NCBI RefSeq assembly: GCF_001874525.1
Contig: NZ_LKAQ01000001.1
Coordinates: 917,956 to 981,955 of the forward strand
DNA: 64,000 nt
Source of the DNA: Pseudodesulfovibrio hydrargyri
GTDB lineage: Bacteria > Desulfobacterota > Desulfovibrionia > Desulfovibrionales > Desulfovibrionaceae
Direction: 5' to 3'
The position numbers were made by a program, and so were the translations under genes. Positions within the stretch are counted from its first letter, which is position 1. Every line of letters starts with the position of its first letter. This document shows, one piece after another, positions 25,136 through 34,033 of the stretch. A model generated the notes under the pieces. That model searched no databases and was not told the DNA's origin. It worked only from the letters and a program-made list of their open reading frames with translations.

Positions 25136-26062
25136 TTATGCGTTCAAACCCGTTTCCTCCCCGTCTTCGGGCGCGGGCTCGGCCCACGCCCTGGCTGCAA
25201 TGCCCCGCCTGACCGCCGGGGTCATGGTCAGGTTGGCCGAAAGCTGCATGTCCTTATCGGACAGCCCCATGGCCAGCCCCATGAGCTGGGTCAGGTAGAG
25301 CACGGGCACGCCCTGGCCGCCCGCCCTGCGCGCCTTGGCTTGGTACGCCTCCAGGTTCATCTGGCACAGCGGGCAGACCGTGACGATGGCGTCGGCCCCG
25401 GCCGCATCGCTCAATATGTCGGCCACGGACCGGATGGCCACCTCGGCATGTCCCATCATCAGCGAGGCCCCGCAGCACCGGTTGGCCATGTCCCACTGGT
25501 GGACCTCGCCGCCCATGGCCTGGATGAACGGCTCCATGGACACCGGCCTGCCCGGCTCGTCGAAGACCGGATAGGGCCGCAGGATCTGGCAGCCGTAATA
25601 CGGCGCGATCCGCATGCCCTGGAGCCCGTCGGTGATCTTCTGCTCCACGATCCTGGCGCCCACGTCGTTCTTGAGCACGTCGAGCAGGTGGCGGACCCTG
25701 ACCCCGCCCCGGTAGTGCAGCCCGGAAGCGGCCAGGACCTCGTTGACCCGGCCGTGCAGGCTCCGGTCGCCGACCACCTCGCGGTCGACCTTGAGCAGGT
25801 TGAGGTAGCAGGCCGAGCACGGCGCGAGCACGTCAGTGACGCCCTGGTCCGCCATCTCCTGTTCCACGATGGCCAGGTTGCGCGCGGGCAGGGCGTAATG
25901 CATCAGCTTGCTTACCGGCTCGGCCGCGCTCGCCCCGCAGCAGGTCCAGTCCGGAATTTCGACCAGCTCAACGCCCAGCCGCTCCATGACCAGCCGGGTG
26001 GACACGTCGAACTCGCGGGCGCTCTCGGTCAGCGAACAGCCGGGATAGTACGCGTACTTCAT
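25136..26062 (-). CDS. hdrB: Heterodisulfide reductase subunit B-like (CCG domains)
   Basis: 308 residues with two intact CCG modules: YPGCSLTESAREFD ... PDWTCCGA ... PCSACYLNLL in the first half, and YYGCQILRPYPVF ... NRCCGASLMMGH ... VCPLCQMNLE in the second. HdrB of methanogens carries two non-cubane [4Fe-4S] clusters on such motifs and performs the disulfide reduction. The stop of hdrC overlaps its start by 4 bases, so B and C are translationally coupled. A sulfate reducer lacks CoM-S-S-CoB, so the substrate is unknown; DsrC trisulfide is a frequent proposal for such proteins. Confidence 0.9.
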   Translation of the reverse strand: MKYAYYPGCSLTESAREFDVSTRLVMERLGVELVEIPDWTCCGASAAEPVSKLMHYALPARNLAIVEQEMADQGVTDVLAPCSACYLNLLKVDREVVGDRSLHGRVNEVLAASGLHYRGGVRVRHLLDVLKNDVGARIVEQKITDGLQGMRIAPYYGCQILRPYPVFDEPGRPVSMEPFIQAMGGEVHQWDMANRCCGASLMMGHAEVAIRSVADILSDAAGADAIVTVCPLCQMNLEAYQAKARRAGGQGVPVLYLTQLMGLAMGLSDKDMQLSANLTMTPAVRRGIAARAWAEPAPEDGEETGLNA

Positions 26063-26628
26063 GACAATCCCTCCATTTCACGGGCCTTGGCGAACAGGGG
26101 CCTGAGCACCCCGCCCCGCCCCCGGCCCGGCATGCGCACCTTGCCCTTGCCGAGCATGCGCACCCCGAGCGGGACATAGGAGAGCGGCAGCATGGGGTCG
26201 CGGGCCTTGAGAAAGTACCGCTGCATCATGCTCGTCTCCTGGACCCGGCCGTGGGCCTCCACGTCGTCCATGAAGGCGGCGTAGAAGGCCTGGTTCTTCC
26301 GCGCACTCCTGCCGCCCTCGATCCCGGCCAGCCTTTTCAGGGCGGCCATGGCCGAGGTCAGCTTCAGGCCGCGCGGACAGCGCAGCGTGCACATGTAGCA
26401 GGCCGAGCACATCCAGAACGTCCTGCTCGCCAGTATCTCGTCGAGCATGCCGAACTGGATCATCCGCCACATGGCCCGGGGGGTGATGTCCATGGCGTGC
26501 CGGTTGGGGCACGATGCCGTGCAGGTGCCACACTGCATGCACGCGCCCACGGCCTCGCGCAGTTCCTTGAGCACCATCCGGTCGGCCTCCAGGGCCGGGC
26601 TCCACGTTTCCCTGACTGCTTGGTTCAT
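26059..26628 (-). CDS. hdrC: Heterodisulfide reductase subunit C-like
   Basis: 189 residues with two ferredoxin-type motifs, CMQCGTCTASCPNRH (about residues 30-44) and CSACYMCTLRCPRGL (about 75-89), as in HdrC, which wires HdrA to HdrB. The ribosome site AAGGAG precedes the ATG by 9 bases. The C-terminal half is longer than the minimal HdrC and has no membrane segment. It lies between the giant HdrA (34 bases upstream) and hdrB (4-base overlap). Confidence 0.9.
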   Translation of the reverse strand: MNQAVRETWSPALEADRMVLKELREAVGACMQCGTCTASCPNRHAMDITPRAMWRMIQFGMLDEILASRTFWMCSACYMCTLRCPRGLKLTSAMAALKRLAGIEGGRSARKNQAFYAAFMDDVEAHGRVQETSMMQRYFLKARDPMLPLSYVPLGVRMLGKGKVRMPGRGRGGVLRPLFAKAREMEGLS

Positions 26629-26662
26629 GATCCGTCACTCCTTGGCAATGTGTTGCCCGGCC

Positions 26663-29600
26663 CTAGGCCGGTTCCTCCAGGGCCGCGTCGATGACCGACA
26701 GCATCGGCCCGTCGTGGAACCCCTTGAGCACGGTGGCGCTGTTGGGACAGACCGCGGCGCACGCCCCGCACCCCTGGCAGAGGATCTCGTCCACCACGAT
26801 CCGTTCCTCGGCCATGTCCACGCTCCTGGCCCCGTAAGGGCAGGCGCCGACGCAGGCCTGGCACAGGGAGCACAGGGAGTCGCGCACCGTGGCCACCACG
26901 GTCTCTCGAGGAATCTTTTCGGCGTTCAGGATGCGCAGGGCCCGCTGGGCCGCCGCCTTGGCCGAGGCCACGGTCTCGCGCATGCGCCGGGGCCCCAGGG
27001 CGATGCCGCACAGGTAGATGCCCTGCTTGAGGAAATCCACAGGCCGCCACTTGAAGTCCGCCTCGCGGTAGAAGCCGTCCTGGTCGATCTCCACGTCGAA
27101 GACCTCGAGCAGGTCCTCCACGTCGTTGGGCTCGATGCCGCTGGCGAGCGACAGGATGTCCGGCCGCAGCTCGATCTGTTCGCGCAGGATGGGGTCGAAG
27201 CCCCGGACCACGGGCTTGCCGTCCTCGAAGGTCACCTGGGGCGAGGTCAGGTCGTCGTAGCGGATGAAGATCGCCCCGGCCTTGCGCGCTTGGGTGTAGT
27301 AGGTCTCCAGGAACCCCTGGGTCATGATGTCCCGGTAGAAGACGTAGACGGGCAGGTCCGGGTTGCGCCCCTTGAGGGCGAGCACGTTCTTGAGCATCTC
27401 CGGGCAGCAGACCTTGCTGCAATAGGTCCGGTCCTGGCCGGGGTTTCGCCAGCACTGGATCATGACCACGGACGACAACCCCTTGGCGTCGAGCTGGCCG
27501 GTGGCCAGCTGCTCCTCCAGGGTCAGGTGGGTCATGACCGGCTTGTGCACGCACAGCCCGGACTCGTAGACCTTGGCCTCGTGCCCGCCGGTGGCCAGGA
27601 TGGTCACCCCGTGCTCCAGGGGGAAGACCCCCATGGGGCTGGCGATGGCCGAGCGGAAGTGTCCGGCGCGGCCCCGGGACAGAACCACCCGCGCCTCCTT
27701 GAAGACCTTGATGTTCGGGTGCTTCTCCACCTGGGCGATGAGCTCCTCCATGTAGGCGCGCGGGTCCGTGCCGTCCAGCTGGGTATGCAGCCGCATGGCC
27801 GTGCCGCCGAGCGACTCCTCGGCCTCCACCAGGCAGACCCCGTACCCCTGGTCCGCGATGGACATGGCCGCGACCATGCCGGCCAGGCCGCCGCCGACCA
27901 CCAGGGCCGAGCGGACCACGTCCACGGTCACGGCCTGGCCGGACGGGTCCGCGCCCTGCAACCGGGCCACGGCCGTGGCCAGGGAGGAGTATATCTCGCG
28001 CGCGGTGCGCCCGTTCCCGTTGCCGTCGCCGCCCACGGTGGCGGTGTAGATGTCGACCACGTCCATGAGCGCGGGGTTCAGGCCGATGGTCCGGCCCAGC
28101 TCCTTGAGCCTGGGGATGTAGGCGTACGGCATGCACGCCCCGATGAGCACGCGGTTGGGCTTGTACTCCATGGCCGCCGCCTCGATGTCCTTCCAGCCCT
28201 GCGGGGTGCAGGCGCTGCCCACGCGCATGACCTTGCAGACCGAGTGGACCCTCTGCATGCGATCGGCCAGCGCGTCCAGGTCCACGGCCTGTTCCAGGGT
28301 CGGGCAGGAGGTGCAGATGGTCACCAGCGTCCGCGCCGGGTCCCTGGACACGTCCGGGTATTCCGGCTCGGGCTCGGCCTCGATGCCCGCCAGGACGTCG
28401 TAGGCCTTGATGATCCTGGACGCGGCCTGGGCCGCGGCCCCGGCGTGGATGACCGACTCGGAGATGTCGCGCGGCTCGCCGCAGGCGCCCGCCGCAAACA
28501 CGCCCACCCGGCTGGTCCGCTCGGGCCGGTACGGCAGGGTGTCCACGAAGCCCCACTCGTTCAGGTCCACGCCCATGGTCAGGGCGAACTTGTCCATGCC
28601 CCTGGGCGGCCGCGCCCCGGCGGCCAGGACGACCATGTCGTATTCCTCGGCGACCAGTTCGCCCGCGTCGGTCAGGTATTCCAGCCTCAGCCCCCGGCCG
28701 TCGTCGGTCGGCTGAATGGAGTGCGGGCGGCTGCGCACGAAACGCACGCCGTATTCCTTCTCCGCGTTGGCCCGGTAGCGCTGGTACTCCTTGCCCGAGG
28801 TGCGCATGTCCATGTAGAAGATGGAGGTCTCGGCCTCCCCGCCCGTGGCCCGCTTGGCCAACAGCGCCTCCTTGATGGAGAACATGCAGCATACCCCGGA
28901 GCAGAAATCGGCGTTCTTGTGCGCGTCGCGCGAGCCCACGCACTGAATCCAGGCGATGCGCCCGGCCTTTTCGCCGTCGGGCCGCCGCAGTTCGCCGCCC
29001 GTGGGCCCGGTGCCCGAGAGCAGCCGCTCGAACTCCACGGCGGTAAGCACGCCGGGATGACGGTAGTTCCAGATGTCCGCCCCGCCCTCGGGGTCCATGT
29101 CCGGGCTGTAGCAGTCGAAGCCCCCGGCCAGGACCACGGCCCCGACCTCGAGCTTGTCCGTGCGGTCGGACAGAATGCGCACGTAGAGCTTGTCCAGCCA
29201 GGGCACGAAGGCCTTGCCCGCGAGCGGCTTGACCAGGTATTCGCGCGCGCCCTGCATGACCAGGTTCCCGGCCTGCTCCACGGCCTCCGCATCGGCCAGA
29301 ACCACCACGGGCAGGTCGGGCCGCAGCTCCCTGGCCCGGGTCAGGACCCGTTCGGCGTCCATGTCGTCCAGGCCCATGCCCACCAGGAGCAGCCCGACCG
29401 GTTCGTCCGTGGCGAGCATGTCCACGGCCTCGCGCCCGGACTCGGTGAAGTGCAGCGGGAAGTTCTGCTCTCTAAGCTCCTTCTCCATCATCGCTTTGAC
29501 CTCGGGGTCGCGGTCGGCCACCAGGATGTGGAACTCCTTGCGCTCCTCGAACTTGAAGTCGATGGCACCGGTGGGGCAGGCCTCGAAGCACTTCCAACAG

Positions 29601-30097
29601 CGGATGCAGTTGTCCAGGTCGAGCACGTAGTGGTTGGGGATGGCGTGGGGCACGGGCAGGTGGACCGCCGTGCGCTCGGTCAGCCCGGCGTTGAACTCGC
29701 TGGGCACGCGCACCGGGCAGACCTCGGCGCACTTGCCGCAGCTGATGCACTTGGCCGGGTCGATAAGCGTGGACTTGCGCTTGAGCGAGACCAGGAACTT
29801 GCCGGGCTCGCCCTCCATGGTCTCCACCTCGGTGGACAGCATGATGTCGATGTTGTCGTGGAACAGCCCCTTGCGCAGGCAGAACTGGCTGGAGGAGTCG
29901 CGCGACATCAGCGGGAGCATGCGGCACATGCCGCAGTGGTCCGAAGGGAACTGGTGGTCCAGTTGGCTGAGGATGCCGCCGTGGCTGGGCCTGCGGTCGA
30001 TGAGCGCCACCTTGTGCCCGGTGACGGCCAGGTCCAGGGCCGCGCGGATGCCGCCGATGCCCGCCCCGACCACCAATGCGCCGTATTGCTTTCTCAT
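26663..30097 (-). CDS. Giant double HdrA-like flavoprotein with an embedded pseudo-receiver domain
   Basis: 1144 residues. Unit 1: FAD site GAGIGGIRAALDL (11-23), cysteines near 55-73, and two ferredoxin motifs CISCGKCAEVCP (117-128) and CIRCWKCFEACP (164-175). Residues 189-310 then form a CheY-like domain inserted before unit 1 resumes (VVLAGGFDCYSP). Its acidic pair is D195/R196, the phosphoacceptor position is G240 in LLLVGMGLDDMD, and the lysine K290 is kept, so it is unlikely to be phosphorylated. Unit 2 is a complete HdrA: an N-terminal Cys domain, a second FAD site (VVGGGLAGMVAAMS, about 725), and C-terminal ferredoxin motifs from C1076. It lies between the FrhB-like gene and hdrC. Probable electron-bifurcating core; the role of the insert is unknown. 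Confidence 0.85.
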   Translation of the reverse strand: MRKQYGALVVGAGIGGIRAALDLAVTGHKVALIDRRPSHGGILSQLDHQFPSDHCGMCRMLPLMSRDSSSQFCLRKGLFHDNIDIMLSTEVETMEGEPGKFLVSLKRKSTLIDPAKCISCGKCAEVCPVRVPSEFNAGLTERTAVHLPVPHAIPNHYVLDLDNCIRCWKCFEACPTGAIDFKFEERKEFHILVADRDPEVKAMMEKELREQNFPLHFTESGREAVDMLATDEPVGLLLVGMGLDDMDAERVLTRARELRPDLPVVVLADAEAVEQAGNLVMQGAREYLVKPLAGKAFVPWLDKLYVRILSDRTDKLEVGAVVLAGGFDCYSPDMDPEGGADIWNYRHPGVLTAVEFERLLSGTGPTGGELRRPDGEKAGRIAWIQCVGSRDAHKNADFCSGVCCMFSIKEALLAKRATGGEAETSIFYMDMRTSGKEYQRYRANAEKEYGVRFVRSRPHSIQPTDDGRGLRLEYLTDAGELVAEEYDMVVLAAGARPPRGMDKFALTMGVDLNEWGFVDTLPYRPERTSRVGVFAAGACGEPRDISESVIHAGAAAQAASRIIKAYDVLAGIEAEPEPEYPDVSRDPARTLVTICTSCPTLEQAVDLDALADRMQRVHSVCKVMRVGSACTPQGWKDIEAAAMEYKPNRVLIGACMPYAYIPRLKELGRTIGLNPALMDVVDIYTATVGGDGNGNGRTAREIYSSLATAVARLQGADPSGQAVTVDVVRSALVVGGGLAGMVAAMSIADQGYGVCLVEAEESLGGTAMRLHTQLDGTDPRAYMEELIAQVEKHPNIKVFKEARVVLSRGRAGHFRSAIASPMGVFPLEHGVTILATGGHEAKVYESGLCVHKPVMTHLTLEEQLATGQLDAKGLSSVVMIQCWRNPGQDRTYCSKVCCPEMLKNVLALKGRNPDLPVYVFYRDIMTQGFLETYYTQARKAGAIFIRYDDLTSPQVTFEDGKPVVRGFDPILREQIELRPDILSLASGIEPNDVEDLLEVFDVEIDQDGFYREADFKWRPVDFLKQGIYLCGIALGPRRMRETVASAKAAAQRALRILNAEKIPRETVVATVRDSLCSLCQACVGACPYGARSVDMAEERIVVDEILCQGCGACAAVCPNSATVLKGFHDGPMLSVIDAALEEPA

Positions 30098-30137
30098 GTC
30101 TCTCCTCCCCTGTGTCGGGCCGTCAATCGTGCGATGA

Positions 30138-31265
30138 TCAGGCCATGTGCGAAACCGCGTCCTGGAACTCGTCTTCCTTGAAGACCGACAACGGCGGCGG
30201 TTCGTCCAGGCTGCGGCCCGGCACGTAGTCGAAACTCTCCTGGGTGCGCGCGGCCACGGTGCGGAACAGCTCCATGACCGGGATGTCGTTGGGGCAGGCG
30301 TTTGAGCACTGGCCGCAGCCCACGCAGGCCATGGACATGTGGGCCATGCGCGTCAGGTGGTAGAAGACCGTGTCCGTGGGCATCTTGAGCGCCCCCTTGC
30401 GCTTGGCCCAGCCCATGTACTGCCACGGCTTGTGCTCGAACACGTCGGTGTTGAAGACGCACTCCTTGCAGTAGCAAACCGGGCAGGCCACCCGGCAGTT
30501 GTAGCAGTTGACGCAGGACGAGAGATACTCGGACAGGTCGGTCAGGGTGCCGGTGGCCGCCCGGGTGCGTTCGAACATCGCGTCCCGGCTGGCCGTGCGC
30601 ACCTGGACCATGGCCTTCAACGCCTCGGCGCGGCCGCCCGCCTCGGCCTCGGACAGCCCCAGGCCGAGGAGCAGGGATTCGCCGCGCGGGCTGGCGGCCA
30701 TGACCGGGATGTGCCCGGACAGGTCGGCCCCGGCCAGGCCGAGAACGATGTCCGCGTTCTCCGGGGCCGGGTGCTCGCAGGCCATGCAGGCCGGGGCGAT
30801 CTCGGCCCCGCCGTCGCCGACCCGCTTGTGGAAGTCCAGGGTGGACTCGAACGGGTCGCGGTCGCCGCGAAACGCCTTGTAGCCGACGTTGTCAAAGGCC
30901 CCCATGCAGTCCAGGCCGACCAGGATGACGTCGTCGATGCTCCCCTGGTTGAGCTTGACCAACTCGACAAAGGCGCGGATCTCGCACGGCCGCATGACCG
31001 CCGCGATGCGCTCGCCCGCCTGGCCCCGGGTCAGCCGGGCCAGGAGCTTGGCGCTGTTCATGGGAAAGGCCGGGGCCAGCGGGTCCGCCCCGGAGAGCTG
31101 GGCCGGGTCGGTCACCAGGGTCGGCATGGGCATGCCCTTGCCGAACAGGTGCATGGGCACCAGCACGCCGCCGATATCCTCGCTTTCCATCAACCCGCGC
31201 AAAAACTCCTGCACCGCCGCGATCGGGTTGCCCCCGTCGATCCGAATCATTGCCGTGGTAGCCAT
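30138..31265 (-). CDS. FrhB/FdhB-like flavin and iron-sulfur subunit
   Basis: 375 residues. The centre resembles the coenzyme F420 hydrogenase / formate dehydrogenase beta family (AAVMRPCEIRAFVELVKLNQ, VILVGLDCMGAFDN), which binds FAD and passes electrons to or from F420 or NAD(P). The C-terminal part has ferredoxin-type cysteines CVNCYNCRVACPVCYCKEC and CVGCGQCSNACPNDIP. In the operon it follows mvhD by 17 bases and precedes the double HdrA by 40. It is the likely electron entry module, feeding from formate, F420H2 or NAD(P)H into MvhD and HdrA. The donor cannot be read from the sequence. Confidence 0.8.
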   Translation of the reverse strand: MATTAMIRIDGGNPIAAVQEFLRGLMESEDIGGVLVPMHLFGKGMPMPTLVTDPAQLSGADPLAPAFPMNSAKLLARLTRGQAGERIAAVMRPCEIRAFVELVKLNQGSIDDVILVGLDCMGAFDNVGYKAFRGDRDPFESTLDFHKRVGDGGAEIAPACMACEHPAPENADIVLGLAGADLSGHIPVMAASPRGESLLLGLGLSEAEAGGRAEALKAMVQVRTASRDAMFERTRAATGTLTDLSEYLSSCVNCYNCRVACPVCYCKECVFNTDVFEHKPWQYMGWAKRKGALKMPTDTVFYHLTRMAHMSMACVGCGQCSNACPNDIPVMELFRTVAARTQESFDYVPGRSLDEPPPLSVFKEDEFQDAVSHMA

Positions 31266-31282
31266 GTCACGCCTCCCGCGCC

Positions 31283-31708
31283 CTAGATCACGGCCATGGA
31301 ACGCGCTTCCATGGGGCCGAGCTCTCTGATTTCGTTGATGAAGTTATTGACCGTCGCGGCGAATTCATTGCCTTCGCTCGCCCCCACCCAGGTCAGCTTG
31401 ACCCGCCCCTTCTCGATGCCGAACTGGGGCAGGATCTCGTTCAGGAGCTTGACCCGCCGCCTCGCCTTGTAGTTGCCGTTGATGTAGTGGCAGTCGCCCG
31501 GGTGGCAGCCCGAGACGAGCACCCCGTCCGCTCCGGAGAGCAGGGACTTGACGATGTACTTGGGGTCCACCATGCCGGTGCACATCATGCGCACCATGCG
31601 CAGGTTGGGCTGCTGGATCATCCGCGAGGTCCCGGCCAGGTCCGCGGCCGTGAAGGTGCACCAGTTGCAGACAAAGGCCAGAATGGTCGGTTCGAACTCG
31701 CTACTCAT
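31283..31708 (-). CDS. mvhD: MvhD-type hydrogenase/Hdr iron-sulfur delta subunit
   Basis: 141 residues, the usual length of MvhD/FlpD. Conserved cysteines are in AFVCNWCTFTAAD, VRMMCTGMVDP and SGCHPGDCHY, which hold a [2Fe-2S] cluster that passes electrons to HdrA. Its start overlaps the end of hdrA by 8 bases, so the two are coupled. In methanogens and other anaerobes the presence of MvhD beside HdrA marks flavin-based bifurcation complexes. No [NiFe]-hydrogenase large or small subunit is near. Confidence 0.92.
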   Translation of the reverse strand: MSSEFEPTILAFVCNWCTFTAADLAGTSRMIQQPNLRMVRMMCTGMVDPKYIVKSLLSGADGVLVSGCHPGDCHYINGNYKARRRVKLLNEILPQFGIEKGRVKLTWVGASEGNEFAATVNNFINEIRELGPMEARSMAVI

Positions 31709-33737
31709 GGCGCGCCTCCTCGACGGGCCGCTCCACGGGAATCTCCACAGGATGTCCCTCGCCCTGTTCAGGCGGGAGCCAGCCCGGGACCATCCCCAGG
31801 AGTCCGTCTATTTCGTTGAATATCTGTGTCTCGTTGAAGTGCTTGATCCGGGCCGCGCCGCTCGGGCAGTACCCGGCGCACGAGCCGCACCCCTTGCACA
31901 TGGCCTCGTTGATCACGGCCACGTTGCGCCGCTCGTCGAACTCGATGGCCGAGTAGGCGCACAGCCCCACGCAGACCCGGCAGCCCACGCAGATGTCCGG
32001 GTTGATCCAGGAGGTGGTCGGCGAGATGGAGACCGTGCCCTTGGCCGCCAGGGCCAGGGCCTGGGCCGCGCCGCCCGAGGCGTGCGAGACCGCGTCCGGG
32101 ATGTCCTTGGGCCCCTGGCAGGCCCCGGCCAGGAAGACCCCGTCCGTGGCCGTGGAGACCGGCCCGAGCTTGGGGTGCTCTTCCAGCAGGAAGCCGTCCT
32201 GTCCCTGGGCCACGCCGAAGACGCGGGCCACCTCGGTCATGTCCGCCCTCGGTTCCATGGCCGTGCACAGGACGACCATGTCCACGGGCAGGCGCACGTT
32301 CACGCCGAGCAGGGTGTCCTCGCCCACCACCACGAGCTTGCCGTCCTCCCGCACGATCTCGGCGGGCCGCCCCCGGATGAAGGTCACGCCCTCCTCCTGG
32401 ACCCGCCGGTAGAATTCCTCGTACCCCTTCCCGAAGCAGCGCATGTCGATGTAGAAATTGTACACTTGGGTGTCGTGGCCGACCTTGTCCTTGATCAGGT
32501 GGTCGTACTTGAGCGCATACATGCAACAGGTCCGCGAACAGTACTCGTGGTAGTTCTTGTCGCGGCTGCCCACGCAGTGGATGATGGCCACACTCTCCGG
32601 CTTTTGCCCGTTCTTCATGACGATCTTGCCCCCGGTGGGGCCGACCGCGTTGTTCAGCCGCTCGAACTGGAGCGCGGTGTAGACCTCGTCATAGCGCCCG
32701 AAGCCATATTCGCGCATGGGCGTCGGGTCCATGGTGTCGTAGCCCGTGGCCAGGACGATGGAGCCCACGTGGAAGACCTCGCGGGTCTCCTTCATGTCGT
32801 AGTCGATGGCCCCGGTGGGGCATATCTTCTGGCAGACGCCGCACTTGTCCTTGGTGATCTTCCTGCAGATCGTCCCGTCGATGACCGGGGTGTTGGGCAC
32901 GGCCTGGGGCGAGTTGCGGTAGATGGCCTTGCGGTATCCCAGCCCCTCGTTGAATTCGCTGATCGCCTTGGTCGGGCACTTCTCCAGGCAGGCCCCGCAG
33001 CCGGTGCAGACGTCCGCGTTGACGTAACGCGGCTTGTGCTTGACCGTGACCGTGTAGTTGCCCACGAACCCGGTGACCTCCTCCACCTCGGACCAGGTCA
33101 TCAGGTTGATGTTCGGCTCCTGGCTGACCGCGACCATCTTGGGCGTGGAGATGCAGGCCGCGCAGTCGAGCGTCGGAAAGGTCTTGTCGAACTGGGCCAT
33201 GTGCCCGCCGATGGACGGGCTCTTCTCCACCAGGTGAACCTTGTGCCCGGACTTGGCGATGTCCAGCGACGCCTGGATACCCGCGATGCCCGCCCCAACG
33301 ACCATGACGTCGGGCAGGACCTCGACTTCGCGCGAGTAGAGCTTCTGGTGGTCCGCCACCCGCTCCACCGCGGCCTCGACTATGTGCCGCGCCTTGGCCG
33401 TGGCCTCGATCGGGTCCGCCGTGGTCCAGGAGCAGTGCTCGCGGATGCAGCAGTGCTGCATCAGGTACGGGTTGAGCCCGGCCCGGGCGCAGGCCTGCTG
33501 GAAAGTCTTCTCGTGCAGCCGGGGCGAACAGGAGGCGACCACCACCCGGTCCAGCCCGTACTGGCGGATGTCCTTGATGATCATCTCCTGGCCGGGGTCC
33601 GAGCACATGAACTGGTAGTCCCGGGACACGACCACGTCCTTGAGGCCGCCCGCGAACTCGGCCACGCCGCCGCAATCGACCTTGCCCGCGATGTTGGACC
33701 CGCAATGACAGACATAGACACCGATCTTTCTGGACAT
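31701..33737 (-). CDS. hdrA: Heterodisulfide reductase subunit A
   Basis: 678 residues from ATG 33737 (GGAGGGGG just upstream); longer in-frame starts run through the small gene at 33764 and are rejected. N-terminal Cys domain (VYVCHCGSNIAGKVDCGG, VVASCSPRLHEKTF, QHCCIREHC), FAD site VVGAGIAGIQASLD (146-159) with GGHMAQFDKTFPTLDCAAC, ferredoxin motifs CTGCGACLEKCP and CGVCQKICP, thioredoxin-reductase-like core, and C-terminal CVGCRVCVGLCAY and CKGCGSCAGYCP. This is the canonical HdrA domain order, carrying the flavin that bifurcates electrons. It is the first large gene of the operon and is followed by mvhD with an 8-base overlap. Confidence 0.93.
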   Translation of the reverse strand: MSRKIGVYVCHCGSNIAGKVDCGGVAEFAGGLKDVVVSRDYQFMCSDPGQEMIIKDIRQYGLDRVVVASCSPRLHEKTFQQACARAGLNPYLMQHCCIREHCSWTTADPIEATAKARHIVEAAVERVADHQKLYSREVEVLPDVMVVGAGIAGIQASLDIAKSGHKVHLVEKSPSIGGHMAQFDKTFPTLDCAACISTPKMVAVSQEPNINLMTWSEVEEVTGFVGNYTVTVKHKPRYVNADVCTGCGACLEKCPTKAISEFNEGLGYRKAIYRNSPQAVPNTPVIDGTICRKITKDKCGVCQKICPTGAIDYDMKETREVFHVGSIVLATGYDTMDPTPMREYGFGRYDEVYTALQFERLNNAVGPTGGKIVMKNGQKPESVAIIHCVGSRDKNYHEYCSRTCCMYALKYDHLIKDKVGHDTQVYNFYIDMRCFGKGYEEFYRRVQEEGVTFIRGRPAEIVREDGKLVVVGEDTLLGVNVRLPVDMVVLCTAMEPRADMTEVARVFGVAQGQDGFLLEEHPKLGPVSTATDGVFLAGACQGPKDIPDAVSHASGGAAQALALAAKGTVSISPTTSWINPDICVGCRVCVGLCAYSAIEFDERRNVAVINEAMCKGCGSCAGYCPSGAARIKHFNETQIFNEIDGLLGMVPGWLPPEQGEGHPVEIPVERPVEEARHE

Positions 33738-33763
33738 GTCCCCCTCCTCCGTGAAAACCGCGC

Positions 33764-34033
33764 TCACCGCGTGGGTTTGCCGCTGGTCAACTCCAGGGTC
33801 AGCTCGCCCACCAGCTTCTTGAGTTCCTCGTTCTCGGCCGCCAGCTCCATGTCGCCTGGAGGCAGGGGCGGCTTCTCGAACACGAGGTGGCTGTTCTCCA
33901 GAAAATGCCCCCGCCACTTGTAGTACTGGCCCGGCCGCAGGTCGTGGGCCCGGCAGAGATCGTTGACGCACTCGCCCATCAATCCCGCCAGCACGATCCT
34001 GGCCTTGGTCTTGGAATCCCACTTTCTCCTCAT
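33764..34033 (-). CDS. IS3/IS911 OrfA-like helix-turn-helix protein at the head of the Hdr operon
   Basis: 89 residues resembling the OrfA (InsE-type, HTH_Tnp_1) protein of IS3-family elements. It has KWDSKTKARIVLAGLMGECVNDLCRAHDLRPGQYYKWRGHFLEN (a helix-turn-helix), then a leucine-rich coiled coil (DMELAAENEELKKLVGELTLEL). No OrfB integrase, terminal inverted repeats or frameshift signal is nearby. The gene has a good ribosome site (GGAGGG, 8 bases before ATG) and ends 26 bases before hdrA. It therefore looks like a retained, co-transcribed gene rather than debris. A DNA-binding regulatory role is inferred. Confidence 0.7.
   Translation of the reverse strand: MRRKWDSKTKARIVLAGLMGECVNDLCRAHDLRPGQYYKWRGHFLENSHLVFEKPPLPPGDMELAAENEELKKLVGELTLELTSGKPTR

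Noticed and set aside
26447..30181. A 1244-codon open frame on the plus strand
   Set aside because: It is antisense to the double HdrA gene, whose two FAD sites and four ferredoxin motifs make the minus strand the coding one.
33764..34033. Complete insertion sequence at the head of the Hdr operon
   Set aside because: Only an OrfA-like gene is present; no OrfB, no terminal inverted repeats and no target duplication were found on either side.
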